A stretch of DNA of 54,572 bases from Chara braunii. Its lineage: Eukaryota > Streptophyta > Charophyceae > Charales > Characeae. Below are positions 33,511-43,831 of the stretch, piece by piece. How positions within the stretch are numbered: the stretch's first letter is position 1; each line of letters begins with the position of its first letter. A model generated the notes under the pieces. That model saw nothing but the letters and a program-made list of their open reading frames with translations. It did no database searches and was not told the origin of the DNA. The stretch spans positions 86,568 through 141,139 of the forward strand of contig BFEA01000254.1 of assembly GCA_003427395.1 (NCBI GenBank), in the 5' to 3' direction. Position numbers and translations under genes: made by a program.

Positions 33511-34066
33511 GCGCTTTTTGCGCGCTTACTCCGTGCGTGAGTTCTGGTGCACCTTGCGCTCAATTGATGAAAAATTGTTTGTTCACCTTTGTTGTATTGC
33601 TTTCGACCTGATGTTTTGTGCTTATCCTTTTGCGCGCTTCTACTGCTTGTTGCTTGGCATACGTTATGAAAATTCTGTTTGTTCCGTTTGTTCTGTTTGT
33701 TGCCTGAGCTCTTTAAAGGTTTCGATGAGGGAAAAGAAAACGGAACAAGATCTTTCTAGGTTAACGGTGCAAAACTTCACTGCCATATCTGAAAGGACAC
33801 TCGCGAAGCATTAGGAGGCGGTTGAATCGAGGCGGAGTATCTCGCGAATAACAAGACTAGATACACGTTGGAATGTCAGAAATTGTTTGTTCAAGATGAT
33901 TTTCCATAAGATGGGTGCATGGATACAGGATAATACCGTTGGTAATGGTGTTCTCAGTTATAAGTTTGGGACTTAAAATGAAATTCGAGTTTCGTATCGT
34001 TAGCCTCGTAATGGAGTGTGACCTCCAAAGCGCAGTGAAGTGCGTTGTTGTTCTGTTACTGGACGT

Positions 34067-34212
34067 AGAGAAAAGAGGACGGCGACAAGCGCAGCATGCA
34101 TCGTGCTAACAAACACTTAGGAGAAGTGCTAGATTTTTGGTTCTATTACCTGGCTGCGCTGCTTGTTTGTTATGACGATGCATGCTGCACTTGTCGCCGT
34201 CCTCTTTTCTCT
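34067..34212. repeat. Long hairpin with 38-bp arms (37 of 38 paired)
   Basis: Arms at 34067-34104 and 34175-34212 are reverse complements except for one position. Weaker pairing (CTAACAAACA with TTGTTTGTTATG) extends into the loop, leaving about 45 unpaired bases. It could be a foldback element or a hairpin RNA precursor. No target duplication is obvious. Confidence 0.85.
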
Positions 34213-34362
34213 CGTGTTCACTCGTCTTTTTTTTTTTTTTTTTTTTTTAGTATATATGTGTTCACTCATCTTAAGTATTTCGCGTTCTTGGTTTCCTTGT
34301 ACTTCTCGCGGTTACGTTTCAGTTTTTCGGTTGTCGGATATGGGTACTCTTCCAATATTTGT

Positions 34363-34464
34363 CTTCACCGCGAATAGAATGCGCGGTCATTATAGCTGCT
34401 GCATCTGGACTGAAAGTTACGCCAAGTACCGCGTTAAATGACCGGGCGTTCTATTCGGGTGAAG
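34363..34464. mobile_element. Small MITE with ends CTTCACC..GGGTGAAG, copy 1
   Basis: This is a 102-bp element whose ends are inverted repeats of about 28 bases (CTTCACC(G)CGAATAGAA.GC.CGGTCATT). The centre is CTGCATCTGGACTGAAAGTT. No target duplication is convincing. Confidence 0.7.
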
Positions 34465-34890
34465 AATGTAGTTTGAGCTCTAGTATCTACTCTACAGTGC
34501 TGTGGTCTCCCTTTGCCTCTGCGCCTCCCTCTCTCTTCTCTTACCTGCAGAATTTCCCTAACCTCCGATCACCTACCCACCCCCTCGTATTCTTCTTCGT
34601 TGTACCTCCCTCTCGCTATGGTACCTCGGTATTCTCTCCTTCATTTCTGTAGTTGCTTGAAGGACTCTGTTTCTGTTCATCTTCCCTCTACTTCCTGTTC
34701 TCTTATCGCACGTACCATTTCTGTTCTCGAATGCATGCATTCGTTCTCCTCGTTCTGGATCCGTGGACTTTGAATGGTGAGAGTACTCGTAGATCGTCTA
34801 CGGGTAACGCCGGTAAAGATGACCAGATCCTCCCTTGTCTCCTCTATCCTGCCTGTCAAACTCCGCGCTGCTCTTTTTTTCTGCCACCGT

Positions 34891-34988
34891 CTTCGCCCGA
34901 ATATAACGCCCGGTCATTGTCGCTGTATCTAGACCGAAAGTTGCACCAAATGCAGCATCAGCTATAATGACCATCTATTCAGATGAAG
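34891..34988. mobile_element. Small MITE of the same family, copy 2
   Basis: This is a 98-bp element beginning CTTCGCCCGAATATAACGCC and ending ACCATCTATTCAGATGAAG, with centre GTATCTAGACCGAAAGTTGC. It matches copy 1 in arms and centre. Confidence 0.7.
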
Positions 34989-35039
34989 AAGGCAGTGCCT
35001 TGCTGTTCGTCCTGCAGTCCACTATGCATAAGGGGCCAG

Positions 35040-35205
35040 TAAGGTTGCACCAAATGCAGCTATAATGACCAATCTACTCTGGGTTGCTGTATGTAGACCG
35101 AAAGTTGCACCAAATGCAGCTATATGACATCTATTCTGGGTCGCTGTATCTAGACCGAAAGTTGCACCAAATGCGGCTATAATGACCATCTATTGTGGGT
35201 TGTGG
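35040..35205 (+). repeat. Tandem amplification of the small MITE's interior
   Basis: Three partial units of about 60 bases repeat GACCGAAAGTTGCACCAAAT, then GC.GCTATAATGACC, then ATCTATTCTGGGTTGCTGTAT. They are clearly derived from the half of the element at 34891-34988 and arranged head to tail. Confidence 0.75.
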
Positions 35206-35290
35206 TGATTTCTGTTTCCGTCTCTTTTTTTGGTTGTCAGTAAGGTCCGGTGTCGCCCCATGGTTGTGGTCAGTAAGGTAAGGTCCGTTT

Positions 35291-35380
35291 ATTGATTCAT
35301 TTATATCTATATTTCTGTATATTGATTCATTTATATTTATATTTATGTATATTGATTCATTTATATCTATATTTCTGTAT
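35291..35380 (+). repeat. Tandem repeat, three units of 30 bp
   Basis: ATTGATTCATTTATATCTAT followed by ATTTCTGTAT repeats at 35291, 35321 and 35351, with only two or three substitutions. Confidence 0.95.
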
Positions 35381-36094
35381 ACCTACATATCGTCAAACAG
35401 AACAGAGCTGCCCGGGTAAACCGTAGGTGGCAGAGAGGGAGGAAGAAGAGGACAACAAACGAGGAGGGGGCTGTGACAAACTGTTTCGTCGGAGTCGGAG
35501 TTTCACCGACTCGTCATCCATGTATCGTCATAGAGGACTGCCCAGCGAACCGTAGGCAGAGATCGAGATCGAGAAAGTCGTTTAAGTTAACGACAGGATA
35601 TTCGATTTGTATCTGAGCGATCAGTTTGAAATTTGTCTTCTCCGATGGCATACGGGACGGGTGAAGTATGGCGCTCCTTCCTTTATAGGTTGGTTATGTC
35701 TCGAAGCCTCTCTGGTTCTCATCCATGTCCACGGAAGTACTTTGGTTTTTATTACCTGACCCGTCGGAAAGGGGATGATAAGTGATTGGCGTGACCGACA
35801 ACCTCACGCTTTCTGCGCCTCTAGGCTCACTTTTTGACATTGACAGACGTGCTCATAGGGTATATATATCCCTCGCACTTCGGATTTCGCGACCGAATCT
35901 CTGGTGACAATCAGTCGATAGAACAGGAATTCAAATCCCGACCTTGAATTCATGTGATTGGCGCCATTACTCATAGGAAATGGCCGACCCTCTTGCCATT
36001 ACGTGCTTTGTGTAGATCGATGTGAGCACGCTTTTGGACTCCATGGTGATTGCCTTGGCAGTCATATGTATACATTGTTTATATCGAGTATTTT

Positions 36095-36390
36095 GTTGCG
36101 ATCTATCTATCTATCTATCTATCTATCTATAGATATATCAATGACTTGTTTTTTCGAGTATTTTGTTGCTATCTATCTATCTATCTATCCTATCTATCTA
36201 TCTATCTATCTGTCTATCTATAGATATATCTATCTATCTGTCTATCTATAGATATATCTATCTGTCTATCTATAGATATATCTATCTATCTATCTATCTA
36301 TAGATATATCAATGACTATTGTTTTTTCGAGTCTTTTGTTGCGATCTATCTATCTATCTATCTATCTATAGATATATCAATGACTATTGT
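36095..36390 (+). repeat. ATCT microsatellite with higher-order units
   Basis: Blocks of (ATCT)n alternate with AGATATATCAATGAC and TTTTTTCGAGTATTTTGTTG, repeated about three to four times. The array has therefore grown both by slippage and by duplication of larger units. Confidence 0.9.
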
Positions 36391-37034
36391 CTTTTTTGGC
36401 CTTTGCGTTTTGATACACGGTGTGACGATATATCAATGACTATATGGATATATTTGTGGACTGTGGGTTTGTTTGTGTCGAACTAGTCTAGTCTCGGTTA
36501 GTCCTCTTGCGCGTTTGAGGAATACCTGTAGGAAGAAAAGCTGAAGAGTTACAACGTGGGCACCCTCCCCTTCCTTCCCCTCCCCTCCCCCTCCCCTCCT
36601 CCTCTCCCGCTTTTTCCGAACCTTGGAGTGAACGATGTCTTGTATCAATTGAGGGCTAAGGACGTACGTTAGCAAGGTCAGAAGAAAGCACTTGGGACTC
36701 TGTACACACATCCAGGTGCCGATTATGAATACGTGGACTCTCAAGTGCTTTCCTTTTTTCCCCCTCGAAATTCAAAATTCATTACCCTTCTTAACTTAGA
36801 GGCCGATTATCGATTTAAAAGAAAACAAAATGACGATGGCCTTGAGATGTGAGTGTCCGCAAGGTAATTCAGAAGTATCCTGTTCGTCAGATAGCATCTG
36901 GGTCCGGACCATCCTGTTCGTCAGATTGCACCTTGTGGTCTGTATTTCTCCGATCGGGTCACTGTCGTCACTAATAGCTTGTGTGCATTCATAATCACGG
37001 TGCGTTGTGATTGGGGGAAGACACTGGCCCCCTC

Positions 37035-37134
37035 GGAATACACGTGGAAATATAAAACCAAGACAGGCCTATCTCAGTTGACACACCAATGACTGAGCTA
37101 GGCCTGTCTTGGTTTTGTATTGCCAGGTGTATTC
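37035..37134. repeat. Hairpin with 42-base arms
   Basis: GGAATACACGTGG...AAAACCAAGACAGGCCTA...CTCAG (37035-37076) faces its reverse complement at 37093-37134, with a few mismatches and a 16-base loop. The inner 20 or so pairs are nearly perfect. It could be a small foldback element or a miRNA-like precursor. Confidence 0.75.
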
Positions 37135-37151
37135 CTCCAAACCCGTGTGTG

Positions 37152-37153
<2 letters not shown>

Positions 37154-37193
<40 letters not shown>

Positions 37194-37196
37194 CAG

Positions 37197-37231
<35 letters not shown>
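37154..37231. repeat. Two (CA)n microsatellites
   Basis: Two CA tracts are separated by AATCCTCCAGT. The phrase CCTCCAA(A/T)CCCGTGTGT occurs on both outer sides, suggesting duplication of the tract together with its flank. Confidence 0.9.
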
Positions 37232-37237
<6 letters not shown>

Positions 37238-37429
37238 CAATCCCGTGTGTTCTGCTTCTGCTTCATAGACCAAGGATGGTCCATGGTAGCAGCAGCATAT
37301 ATGTATCATCAGCGGTGGTCAGCCAAGCTCCTGTGCAAGAGGGGAGGTAAGCTCCTGTGTGTTGGATCATCGAGGCCGAGGCCGAGGCCGTGTCCTGTGT
37401 GTCCTGGTAGTTTCTTTGAGAGTCGGTTT

Positions 37430-38351
37430 CGTTGAAGAAGTTGGGCAATGGGGAACTCCGAGGTGAAAGGAGAAACATAGGGGAGGAAGTAGGGGGCCGG
37501 GGGGGGAAAGGAAAGGGTACAAAAACTAAGAAATTGAAAAACAACATAAAAGGTGGTTTTTTTGTGAAATGTTGTTTTGTTCGAATGATGTATTTTTCAG
37601 AATTTAGGCGGATGAGCTAGGGAGTGGTGGTTGTCTTGGTTGTCCCAGATGATTCACCTGGTCACTTTTATGCCCTGGTGCATCAGGGGTCTGGTCCCTC
37701 CTACTGCGTTTTGAGTTTAGGAAACTCAATGGTGTGACGCCATTTCGATATTAATAAAAATTGGAAACAAGAAAGTAAAAATCTGAATTAACGTAACTCG
37801 GAGAAATGAAACGTGTCTGGAACAGTCGGGAGTGAATGTCTCTGTGGAAAAGGGATACTCCCCGTGGTGAGGGGACAGGAGGTCACCATTTGTAAAATGG
37901 ACATGGAACACGTGGATGGCCAAATGCATTCATTTGCCCTACGAAGGAAACGAGTTTGATGCCAGAGAGCCAACAAACACAGCTGTCAGAGTTTCTACGT
38001 TTCAGGGTGTAATGACGTCTAGAAACCCCCCAAAAAAAGGCACTGCAGTTGGGTAGTTTCTCAACTTGAAATGGTTTCCTGCCCAATCTAAAAGGGCCAA
38101 AGCATACGACAAAACGGATTTCACGTCAAATTAAAAAAATGTGCAGAACGACGAAGTCTAATTATAAGTTATTCTCCTGTATTTCGGTACCATTAGATTC
38201 GCTATGCATCATCAACGGCAGCAGAGCTCCGTCCACACGTGATAGACGGCTCAGCGCTGATAAAACCCAACGCTGTCTGTAGGTGGGACCAGAACCCTGG
38301 GGGACAGACTTGTCAGTGACCTTATACAAACTTGAAAATCACAAACTCACC

Positions 38352-38385
<34 letters not shown>

Positions 38386-38678
38386 TGTTTGCTGCTGTTA
38401 TATGGAAACATGTTTCCCTTGTTTTTTATTTTTAATTTTTTTTTAATTTTTCTTTTAGCCATTTTGAAAAGGGCGGCGGCCTGGATACATATCTCTGTCG
38501 TAGTGACCAGCCCCTTGTAATTCAGAAATATTGGAGCGCAGTCATCTAGTTCGTCTGGATTTGAACTCAGGTCTGTACGTCAATAGTCCATGGGTGTACA
38601 AGCTTGAGCAAGGCCTGCAGGCTGCAGGTTTCCTTGCGTGGTGGCGAAGAGAGAAAATGAAACAAAAATACTGATGCG
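37430..38678. other. No recognisable gene
   Basis: Only short frames, plus an A tract of about 28 at 38355-38382. Phrases at 38500-38580 (TAATTCAGAA, GTTCGTCTGG) resemble 36870-36940 and the repeat at 14468. This may be an old interspersed element. Confidence 0.5.
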
Positions 38679-38681
38679 TAA

Positions 38682-39081
38682 GGCTTGGATCCCACTCTAG
38701 TTAGTGAGCCCATTTTCAGACTTCAATTCGGATCCCACAAGCTAACGGGGCCTTCGGGACCCGAAAACAAATCGGCTGTTTCTACTCACTCTGTGTGTCG
38801 TGTCAATCAGGCCGCCACAGCCGCCGCGAAGGGACAACGGTTTTCCAAATAGCGGCCAACCCCTTCCCTGTTCCCTAAAAGCAGGCAGGCCGAATGGAGT
38901 TGTTCTATTTTTTTTTATTTTTTTTTGGATCGGACCAGTAGAAATCCACAGGTCCCCAGCACGCCCACTGCTTTCTGCCATACTCCTTGTGATAGCCCTC
39001 GAAGGTCGGGGCAGTGGGATTCAAAATAATTATATGGACCGAACGGCGTGACTAATTCCGATTTTTTGTGGGATCCAAGCC
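38682..39081. mobile_element. Tourist-like MITE (PIF/Harbinger type)
   Basis: The ends GGCTTGGATCCCAC and GTGGGATCCAAGCC are perfect inverse repeats. TAA lies directly outside both (38679-38681 and 39082-39084), the 3-bp target duplication expected of PIF/Harbinger elements. At 400 bp with no transposase it is nonautonomous. An inner GGATCCCAC repeat near 38730 hints at a compound end. Confidence 0.75.
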
Positions 39082-39324
39082 TAAATCTACCTAATACTTA
39101 AGTAGTTCCTAAAGTCGTGCCCATTAGTTAACGATTTAAGGAAACGTATGGGCCACTACAGGAGCGCCCAAATTCATCCAACTACAAACGTTTCTACTCT
39201 AGTTTTTTTCCGGCGTCCGGGAAAAGTGGTCCTCGGAAGACGCTCCCAGTGGGCCCACGGAAAAGAAGTCCGGCGGGGTTGTTGGATAACCGATGGAAAA
39301 TCTCACAATGGGCGCGGATTCGAG

Positions 39325-39434
39325 TCGGGGAGGGGCAGGGTCGCTCTGTCTGCCTTTTTACATTTTGGCCTGCCGCTTGTCGGGGAGGGGCAGGGTCGCT
39401 CTGTCTGCCTTTTTACATTTTGGCCTGCCGCTTG
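39325..39434 (+). repeat. Perfect tandem duplication of 55 bp
   Basis: The segment starting TCGGGGAGGGGCAGGGTCGC occurs at 39325-39379 and again at 39380-39434 with no visible difference. It is a recent duplication. Confidence 0.97.
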
Positions 39435-39674
39435 GGCGGGCGGACCCGTGCGTTCGTTTTTTTTTCGGGGGCGCTTGGTACAGTTGGTGTTGGCGCGGCT
39501 TTATGAACGAGGTTGTTTTGCGCCGCGCCGTTGAGTGCAGAAAGTGTTGTATGGCAGGTGTCAGGCAGATTCAACCAGGCAGAGTATATTTCCATGTTCT
39601 AGTGGATTCATTGGATTTTGCTCATCCTACCGATGGCAGTAGTGTGAGGCCAGCCGCAAGGTTGGAGACTAACT

Positions 39675-39678
<4 letters not shown>

Positions 39679-39733
<55 letters not shown>
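39679..39733. repeat. (CT)n microsatellite
   Basis: A pure CT tract of about 54 bases followed by TGTGTGTGTG. Confidence 0.97.
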
Positions 39734-39744
<11 letters not shown>

Positions 39745-40059
39745 ACAGCTTCTTAGTCCATACTCAGACTGGAATTTCTTTTCAATGTATCTGTTGGCAG
39801 TCACGGGCATACTGACTTCTCGGACCTTTTGGGAAATGCTCTCACTTGGGACTTCGGGCAACTTAGGGCACACTCACACTGTGACTAGCCTTGCGGTATG
39901 CTGACACTGAGACCGTCTGGGGCATACTCACACTGCGCCCTGCCGCAGCGCGCCTCTGACTTATTTTTTGTTGGAAAAATGAGCATGGCCGCTGCGCAAA
40001 GAATGACACAAAATAAAATTAGAAAAATTCTGATTTACTGATTACAGACATACAGCCAA

Positions 40060-40240
40060 GGGCACACGTTATTGGCTATATCGGCACGGCGATTATTTCA
40101 CGGTCAAAATGAATTCATTTATTTTTCCTGATACTTTTCCTTGAACGATCATGACCTAATTTACGGACCCTCAAATTTTCAGAAATTTTTAAGGATTCTT
40201 CTGAATTTATTTATTTTTCCTGTTATTTTTCCTTGAAATG
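40060..40240 (-). repeat. Diverged reverse copy of the 8240-9190 repeat
   Basis: Read on the minus strand it gives TTTCTGAAAATTTGAGGGTC, then AATTAGGTCATGATCGTTC, then TGACCGTGAAATAATCGCCG. This is the same block order as the tandem units near 8330-8440. Confidence 0.55.
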
Positions 40241-40337
40241 GACCCGCCGGTGACGAACGGTCACCGCCCCTCCGTAGAACCCGGCCCTAACTCACAGGGT
40301 CGGGGGGGGTTGGCTGTCGGGGGGAGTGGTGGTTTAA

Positions 40338-40628
40338 ACCACCAGTACTTGGCCCATACATCGGCCGTGGGCCGTTGTCGTTAACGGCCCGCAACTTCCG
40401 GGATTCGGGGTATCAGACCTCAATGGATGGAAGTGCCAGCCAAAACAAAGTCGAAACGGCGCCGTTGTTGGTAACGGCCCGCAACTTCTGGGATTCGGGG
40501 TATCAGACCTCAATTAATGGAAGCACCAGCCAAAGCAAAGTCGAAACGGCACCGGGGTGGATCGGGAAAACTTGGCATGCAGGGGGTCCGCCGGCTCGGC
40601 ATCCGTAGCTGGGCCAAGTACTGGTGGT
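40338..40628. mobile_element. MITE with ends ACCACCAGTACTTGGCCC, flanked by TTAA
   Basis: Eighteen-base perfect inverted ends (ACCACCAGTACTTGGCCC) bound a 291-bp element, and TTAA stands directly outside each end (40334-40337, 40629-40632). TTAA is the piggyBac-type target site, but here it could be part of a longer inverted end. The interior is a tandem duplication of 90 bp (40382-40471, then 40472 to about 40555), so a frame across it encodes two similar 30-residue units (TARNF.DSGYQTS). I do not consider that frame a gene. Confidence 0.75.
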
Positions 40629-40669
40629 TTAAGAGGCCAGCGAGAGTGCCTCGTTTACACCGGGAGAGC

Positions 40670-41272
40670 CAGCGGTTCAATCCTCTATTTTCTTTCCCAG
40701 TCAATGAGGAAAAACGGATTCCGTCAACCGATGTGGTGCCTTTCCCTATGGGCAGAAAAACCTTGATTGTTAAATGTTGTTGTCTATTGCCATACAAACA
40801 GTGATTATTAATTCTTTATTAATTCTGTATCCGTGACATTCGAGACCTCTACCCCCATGCCTCAGTGTGCTGAGAAAGTGTGAACCTGGTCTCCAAAGCC
40901 CCTACATTCGTGCTTCTTCAAAACCACCGCTACGACTCCCCTTCAGACTCCGGCAATATATAAGGAGGCCTTGTTTTCGATGGCCCAGTCGGACCGGGAC
41001 CAGTCGGGTTTTTGGCATGGCGTAAAGAAACTTAGGTCAAGCAATTTAGGTTCCTTGACATACTGGTGCTTTCAACGGTGGTGTCACCGGCTTGAAAGGA
41101 GCTTCATGGATAGAGAAATAGTAATCATTATTTGTGTGGCAATAGACAACAACATAGTATATCAATCGAGGTTTTTGTGCCAGTAGGGAAAGGCACCACG
41201 CCGGTTGATGAAGTGCGATCGGATCCCTTTTTCCTCATTGACTGGGAAAGAAAGTGGAGGATTGAACCGCTG
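40670..41272. mobile_element. Large inverted repeat (foldback-type) element
   Basis: Arms of about 140-150 bp (40670-40810 and 41120-41272) are reverse complements at most positions, sharing CAGCGGTTCAATCCTC, CTTTCCCAGTCAATGAGG, GTGGTGCCTTTCCCTA and TTGTTGTCTATTGCCA. They flank about 310 bp of unrelated sequence. The outer CGGTTCAATCC resembles a Pol III B box, but no tRNA fold is evident. AACGGTGGTGTCAC.GG occurs near 41075 and 41286. Confidence 0.8.
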
Positions 41273-42045
41273 CTCGCGGGCGTCTTAACGGTGGTGTCAC
41301 TGGAGTCTGTTCAATCATGTGATGGGGGTATGGGCATTGTTTTCAGAGGAAGGGTGGGGTGTAGTTTCAGAGCATTTTCAGGTACCGAGGGACAAAAGGG
41401 TGAAAGATGCTCTCATTGGCGTACCAGATTAAGAGCCAAGGGTGGGGTATATGTTGTAAGAACTCGTTAGGCGTGCACCATTCTGTGAAGCGATCATTTT
41501 AACTTTTCAGGTACCGAAGGTTGGGGTGTGCAAAAAAAGAGCTGCTGTGTTCGTAGAACAGAATGCACCCTTGTCAAGACTGTATTGGACTGGGAAACTA
41601 GCTTGTATACAGAAATTTCGGCATGCCTTGGACAACTGATTCACCTTCCTCCCTGCGCGCGAGGATTGCCATGTCCTCCCTGACTGGGATGACTGGACGG
41701 GGGAGAACCAGGACAGCATGCGGCCTGCATTAGAGGTCAGCTCCAATTCCACGGTCTCCTTCTGATCCTCTCCCGGCCTCCTCATTCCTCTCATCTCACT
41801 AATAGATGGTTGTGTTCACTAATAGATGGTCGTTGTTTCGACCTCCTCCTGTGGTAGGTCCATGTCAATTCTGGCCGGGTGCTCCGCATAAGACAGTGTG
41901 AGGTGCTTCCGCCGAAAGACTGGCGCCGTTGTGTATCGTGGTAGGGGCGTGCTTCTCAACCGTCTTTGTAGAGAATGGGTTCTGGCCGTTGCACGGTTTG
42001 AAAACCAGAAGTCGCTGCGCACTGGCACTGCTGAACGTACCAAGC

Positions 42046-42117
42046 GCCCTACCCTTCACTACATGTATTGCCCTACCCTTCACTACATGTATCGCCCTAC
42101 CCTTTACTACATGTATC
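42046..42117 (+). repeat. Tandem repeat, three units of 24 bp
   Basis: GCCCTACCCTTCACTACATG plus TAT(T/C) repeats three times with single substitutions. Being a multiple of three it keeps a minus-strand frame open (IHVVKGRA repeated), but that frame has no recognisable family. Confidence 0.95.
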
Positions 42118-42560
42118 CCTAACTTGCCAATGGAGGCTGTAGACAGTGGACAAGAGTAGTTCTGCCCAAAGAAGATAAACCTTGCTTTGAACCTACACAA
42201 TAGTATAATACTAAGGCATTTAGTGTTGCATACCCGGACGGTCGGGGGCCTTTGACTGGTCAGCTGCCGACCCGTTGACCGGTTGGCTGGTTGGCACCTA
42301 CGGGTCGGGGGTCGTTGCCACCCCGCAAATGGCACCGTGTGTGGAAGTAAACCCCTCGCTATGAAAAATTTGGAGTTTCATTGCACAATGCTGTTACCTT
42401 GTTCATATGCAGTATAGACAGCAGGACAACTCCCTCATGGGAATGTTGCTCGTGAAGAAGTCTGCAGATAAAGCTACAGAAGGCTCAGGCCTACACATCA
42501 ACACCTGCAGCACATCTAGCAATGACACATTCACCAACCAAAGCTAGTCGCAGAATTTGA

Positions 42561-42733
42561 ACCACCAGTACCTTTCCCGGCTATTTTTCAGCTATGCGGC
42601 TATTTAACGGGGCCGCAACTTTCGGGTCCAAGCTGCCATTGATAAATTTCATTAGCTGCCGTTCTCATGTTTCGGGCTTCTAAAAGTCGTGGTGAGGGGG
42701 CCGTGGCTGATGTGTGGGTGAGGTACTGGTAGT
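42561..42733. mobile_element. Second MITE with ACCACCAGTACC ends
   Basis: The ends ACCACCAGTACC and GGTACTGGTAGT match the element at 40338-40628. It is 173 bp. Flanking bases are TTGA on the left and TCAA on the right. These are inverse, not direct, so in this copy the four bases look like part of the inverted end, not a target duplication. Confidence 0.6.
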
Positions 42734-43062
42734 TCAACGAGAAAACAAAAATTATACACAATCTTTTTCCCTTTTTGAACCGCTCGGAAGACACAACCTA
42801 CCCTTACTCTTCATCAATTTCCCTGGGCACCCCTAACCCCAGCTTGTTGTACAGTAGTGTTAACCACCCAGGACCATTACCAATCACCATCTTGGCGGGG
42901 TGACCTGACCAGACAGCGGTCGCGGGCACCCAGGCTGAGCATGAAGCCCTGCTTAGCCCTGGTTGAAGCAGAGTCCCACAACGGGCCGTTGTAAGGGTAC
43001 TTCGCGCCCAATGTATGGGTGTGAACATGCTACTGCAGGCCTTCATGAGGGGGTGCTGTAGC

Positions 43063-43290
43063 CTCTTGGGCAACATGGAGAGTTGCGCAATCGGAGCTGT
43101 TGAGAAATGGCTGTAGGGCGAAAAGCGTAGCCACACAATGTTAGCTGATGAGCAGGAAAGAGAGTCACACAATCTTGCTTGTGGGGCAAAGACGATAGTC
43201 ACGCAATCTCAGCTGTTGGGCAAAAAGGATAGTCATACAACTTTACTAGGTGTTGGGGAAAAGAGATAGTCAAACAATCATGAGCGGTCA
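43063..43290 (+). repeat. Degenerate tandem array, about 35-bp period
   Basis: Units resembling TTGGGCAAAA.GATAGTCACA followed by CAATCT.AGCTG occur about six times (near 43063, 43116, 43150, 43183, 43217, 43253). The overlapping 132-codon minus-strand frame (42804-43202) is largely a reading of this array. Confidence 0.7.
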
Positions 43291-43366
43291 CCCCTTGGCC
43301 CAACAAAACCTAGCAACCACACCCACTAACCAAAAATAGTGGTGACTGCTCTTACCAGCACCACTA

Positions 43367-43759
43367 TCACTGGTGGGGCATATGTAGCATATCCTTTTGT
43401 ACGTTTGTAAAGGTCTTTGACTGAGGGAGGAGGTCTTCAATCTCCCGTACGGGCTGGTCAAGAGGTACTGTCGATTTTCGTATGTGAAAACACTGAAAAG
43501 TGTTTGAAAAAAAATCTCTCACTATTTTAGTGCAGATATTTGTGAAAGTGGCCAGTGGACTATTACGTTGTTGGGTGTCATCAAGGGCCTCAATGGCCGT
43601 TCTGCGAGCATGATCCTTTACCGTTGCGAAGAACCGTGCGTCCATTGTCCCTTCTATGTGATGCCGCCCGAGTTTGTCTCTGATTCTTGCACCTTGCCAT
43701 TGATATTCCAAATGAGACGGTAGTTGACTTTCTAATGTCTGTATTTCCTTGGCTAACGG
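43367..43759 (-). pseudogene. LINE ORF2 relic, linker before the reverse transcriptase
   Basis: The minus-strand frame reads EIQTLESQLPSH, then ARIRDKLGRHHIEG, then ARFFATVKDHARRTAIEAL, then TKIVRDFFSNTFQ. This is the layout of the L1-like linker before RT, where 'W..eGd..t+fF...k.r...i..l' is followed by 'i...f...lf'. It lies on the same strand and downstream of the endonuclease relic at 44875-45620, as expected for one element. The RT catalytic motifs are absent; the tandem array at 43063-43290 takes their place. The frame is broken upstream by the T/G homopolymer block at 43760-43831. It is non-functional. Confidence 0.55.
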
Positions 43760-43786
43760 TTTTTTTTTTTTTTTTTTTTTTTTGGG

Positions 43787-43823
<37 letters not shown>

Positions 43824-43831
43824 GGGGGGGG
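43760..43831. repeat. T24 followed by a G-run of about 39
   Basis: Twenty-four T (43760-43783) adjoin GGGTTGG and then 32 or more G, with one T interruption, ending at 43831. In the minus-strand frame it reads as polyproline then polylysine. It splits the LINE relic. G-runs of this length can form quadruplexes, and assembly error must be considered. Confidence 0.9.

Noticed and set aside
31496-33511. Frames of 184, 237 and 287 codons on the plus strand
   Set aside because: They read as Pro/Ser/Leu/Phe low complexity in a C/T-rich strand that seldom forms stops, with overlapping frames open in other phases. No domain or splice context was seen.
35870-36020. TATATATA and ATG near 35870-35960 as a promoter and gene start
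   Set aside because: The following frame runs into the ATCT microsatellite and has no recognisable product.
38520-38600. tRNA-derived SINE on the minus strand (GAGTTCAAATCC)
   Set aside because: The T-stem does not pair and no A box at proper spacing was found; left as possible old repeat only.
40375-40608. 77-codon frame with two similar 30-residue repeats
   Set aside because: Explained by the 90-bp tandem duplication inside a MITE, since 90 is a multiple of three.
42804-43202. 132-codon minus-strand frame
   Set aside because: It overlaps the degenerate 35-bp array, and the residues follow that repeat; no reverse transcriptase motif is present.
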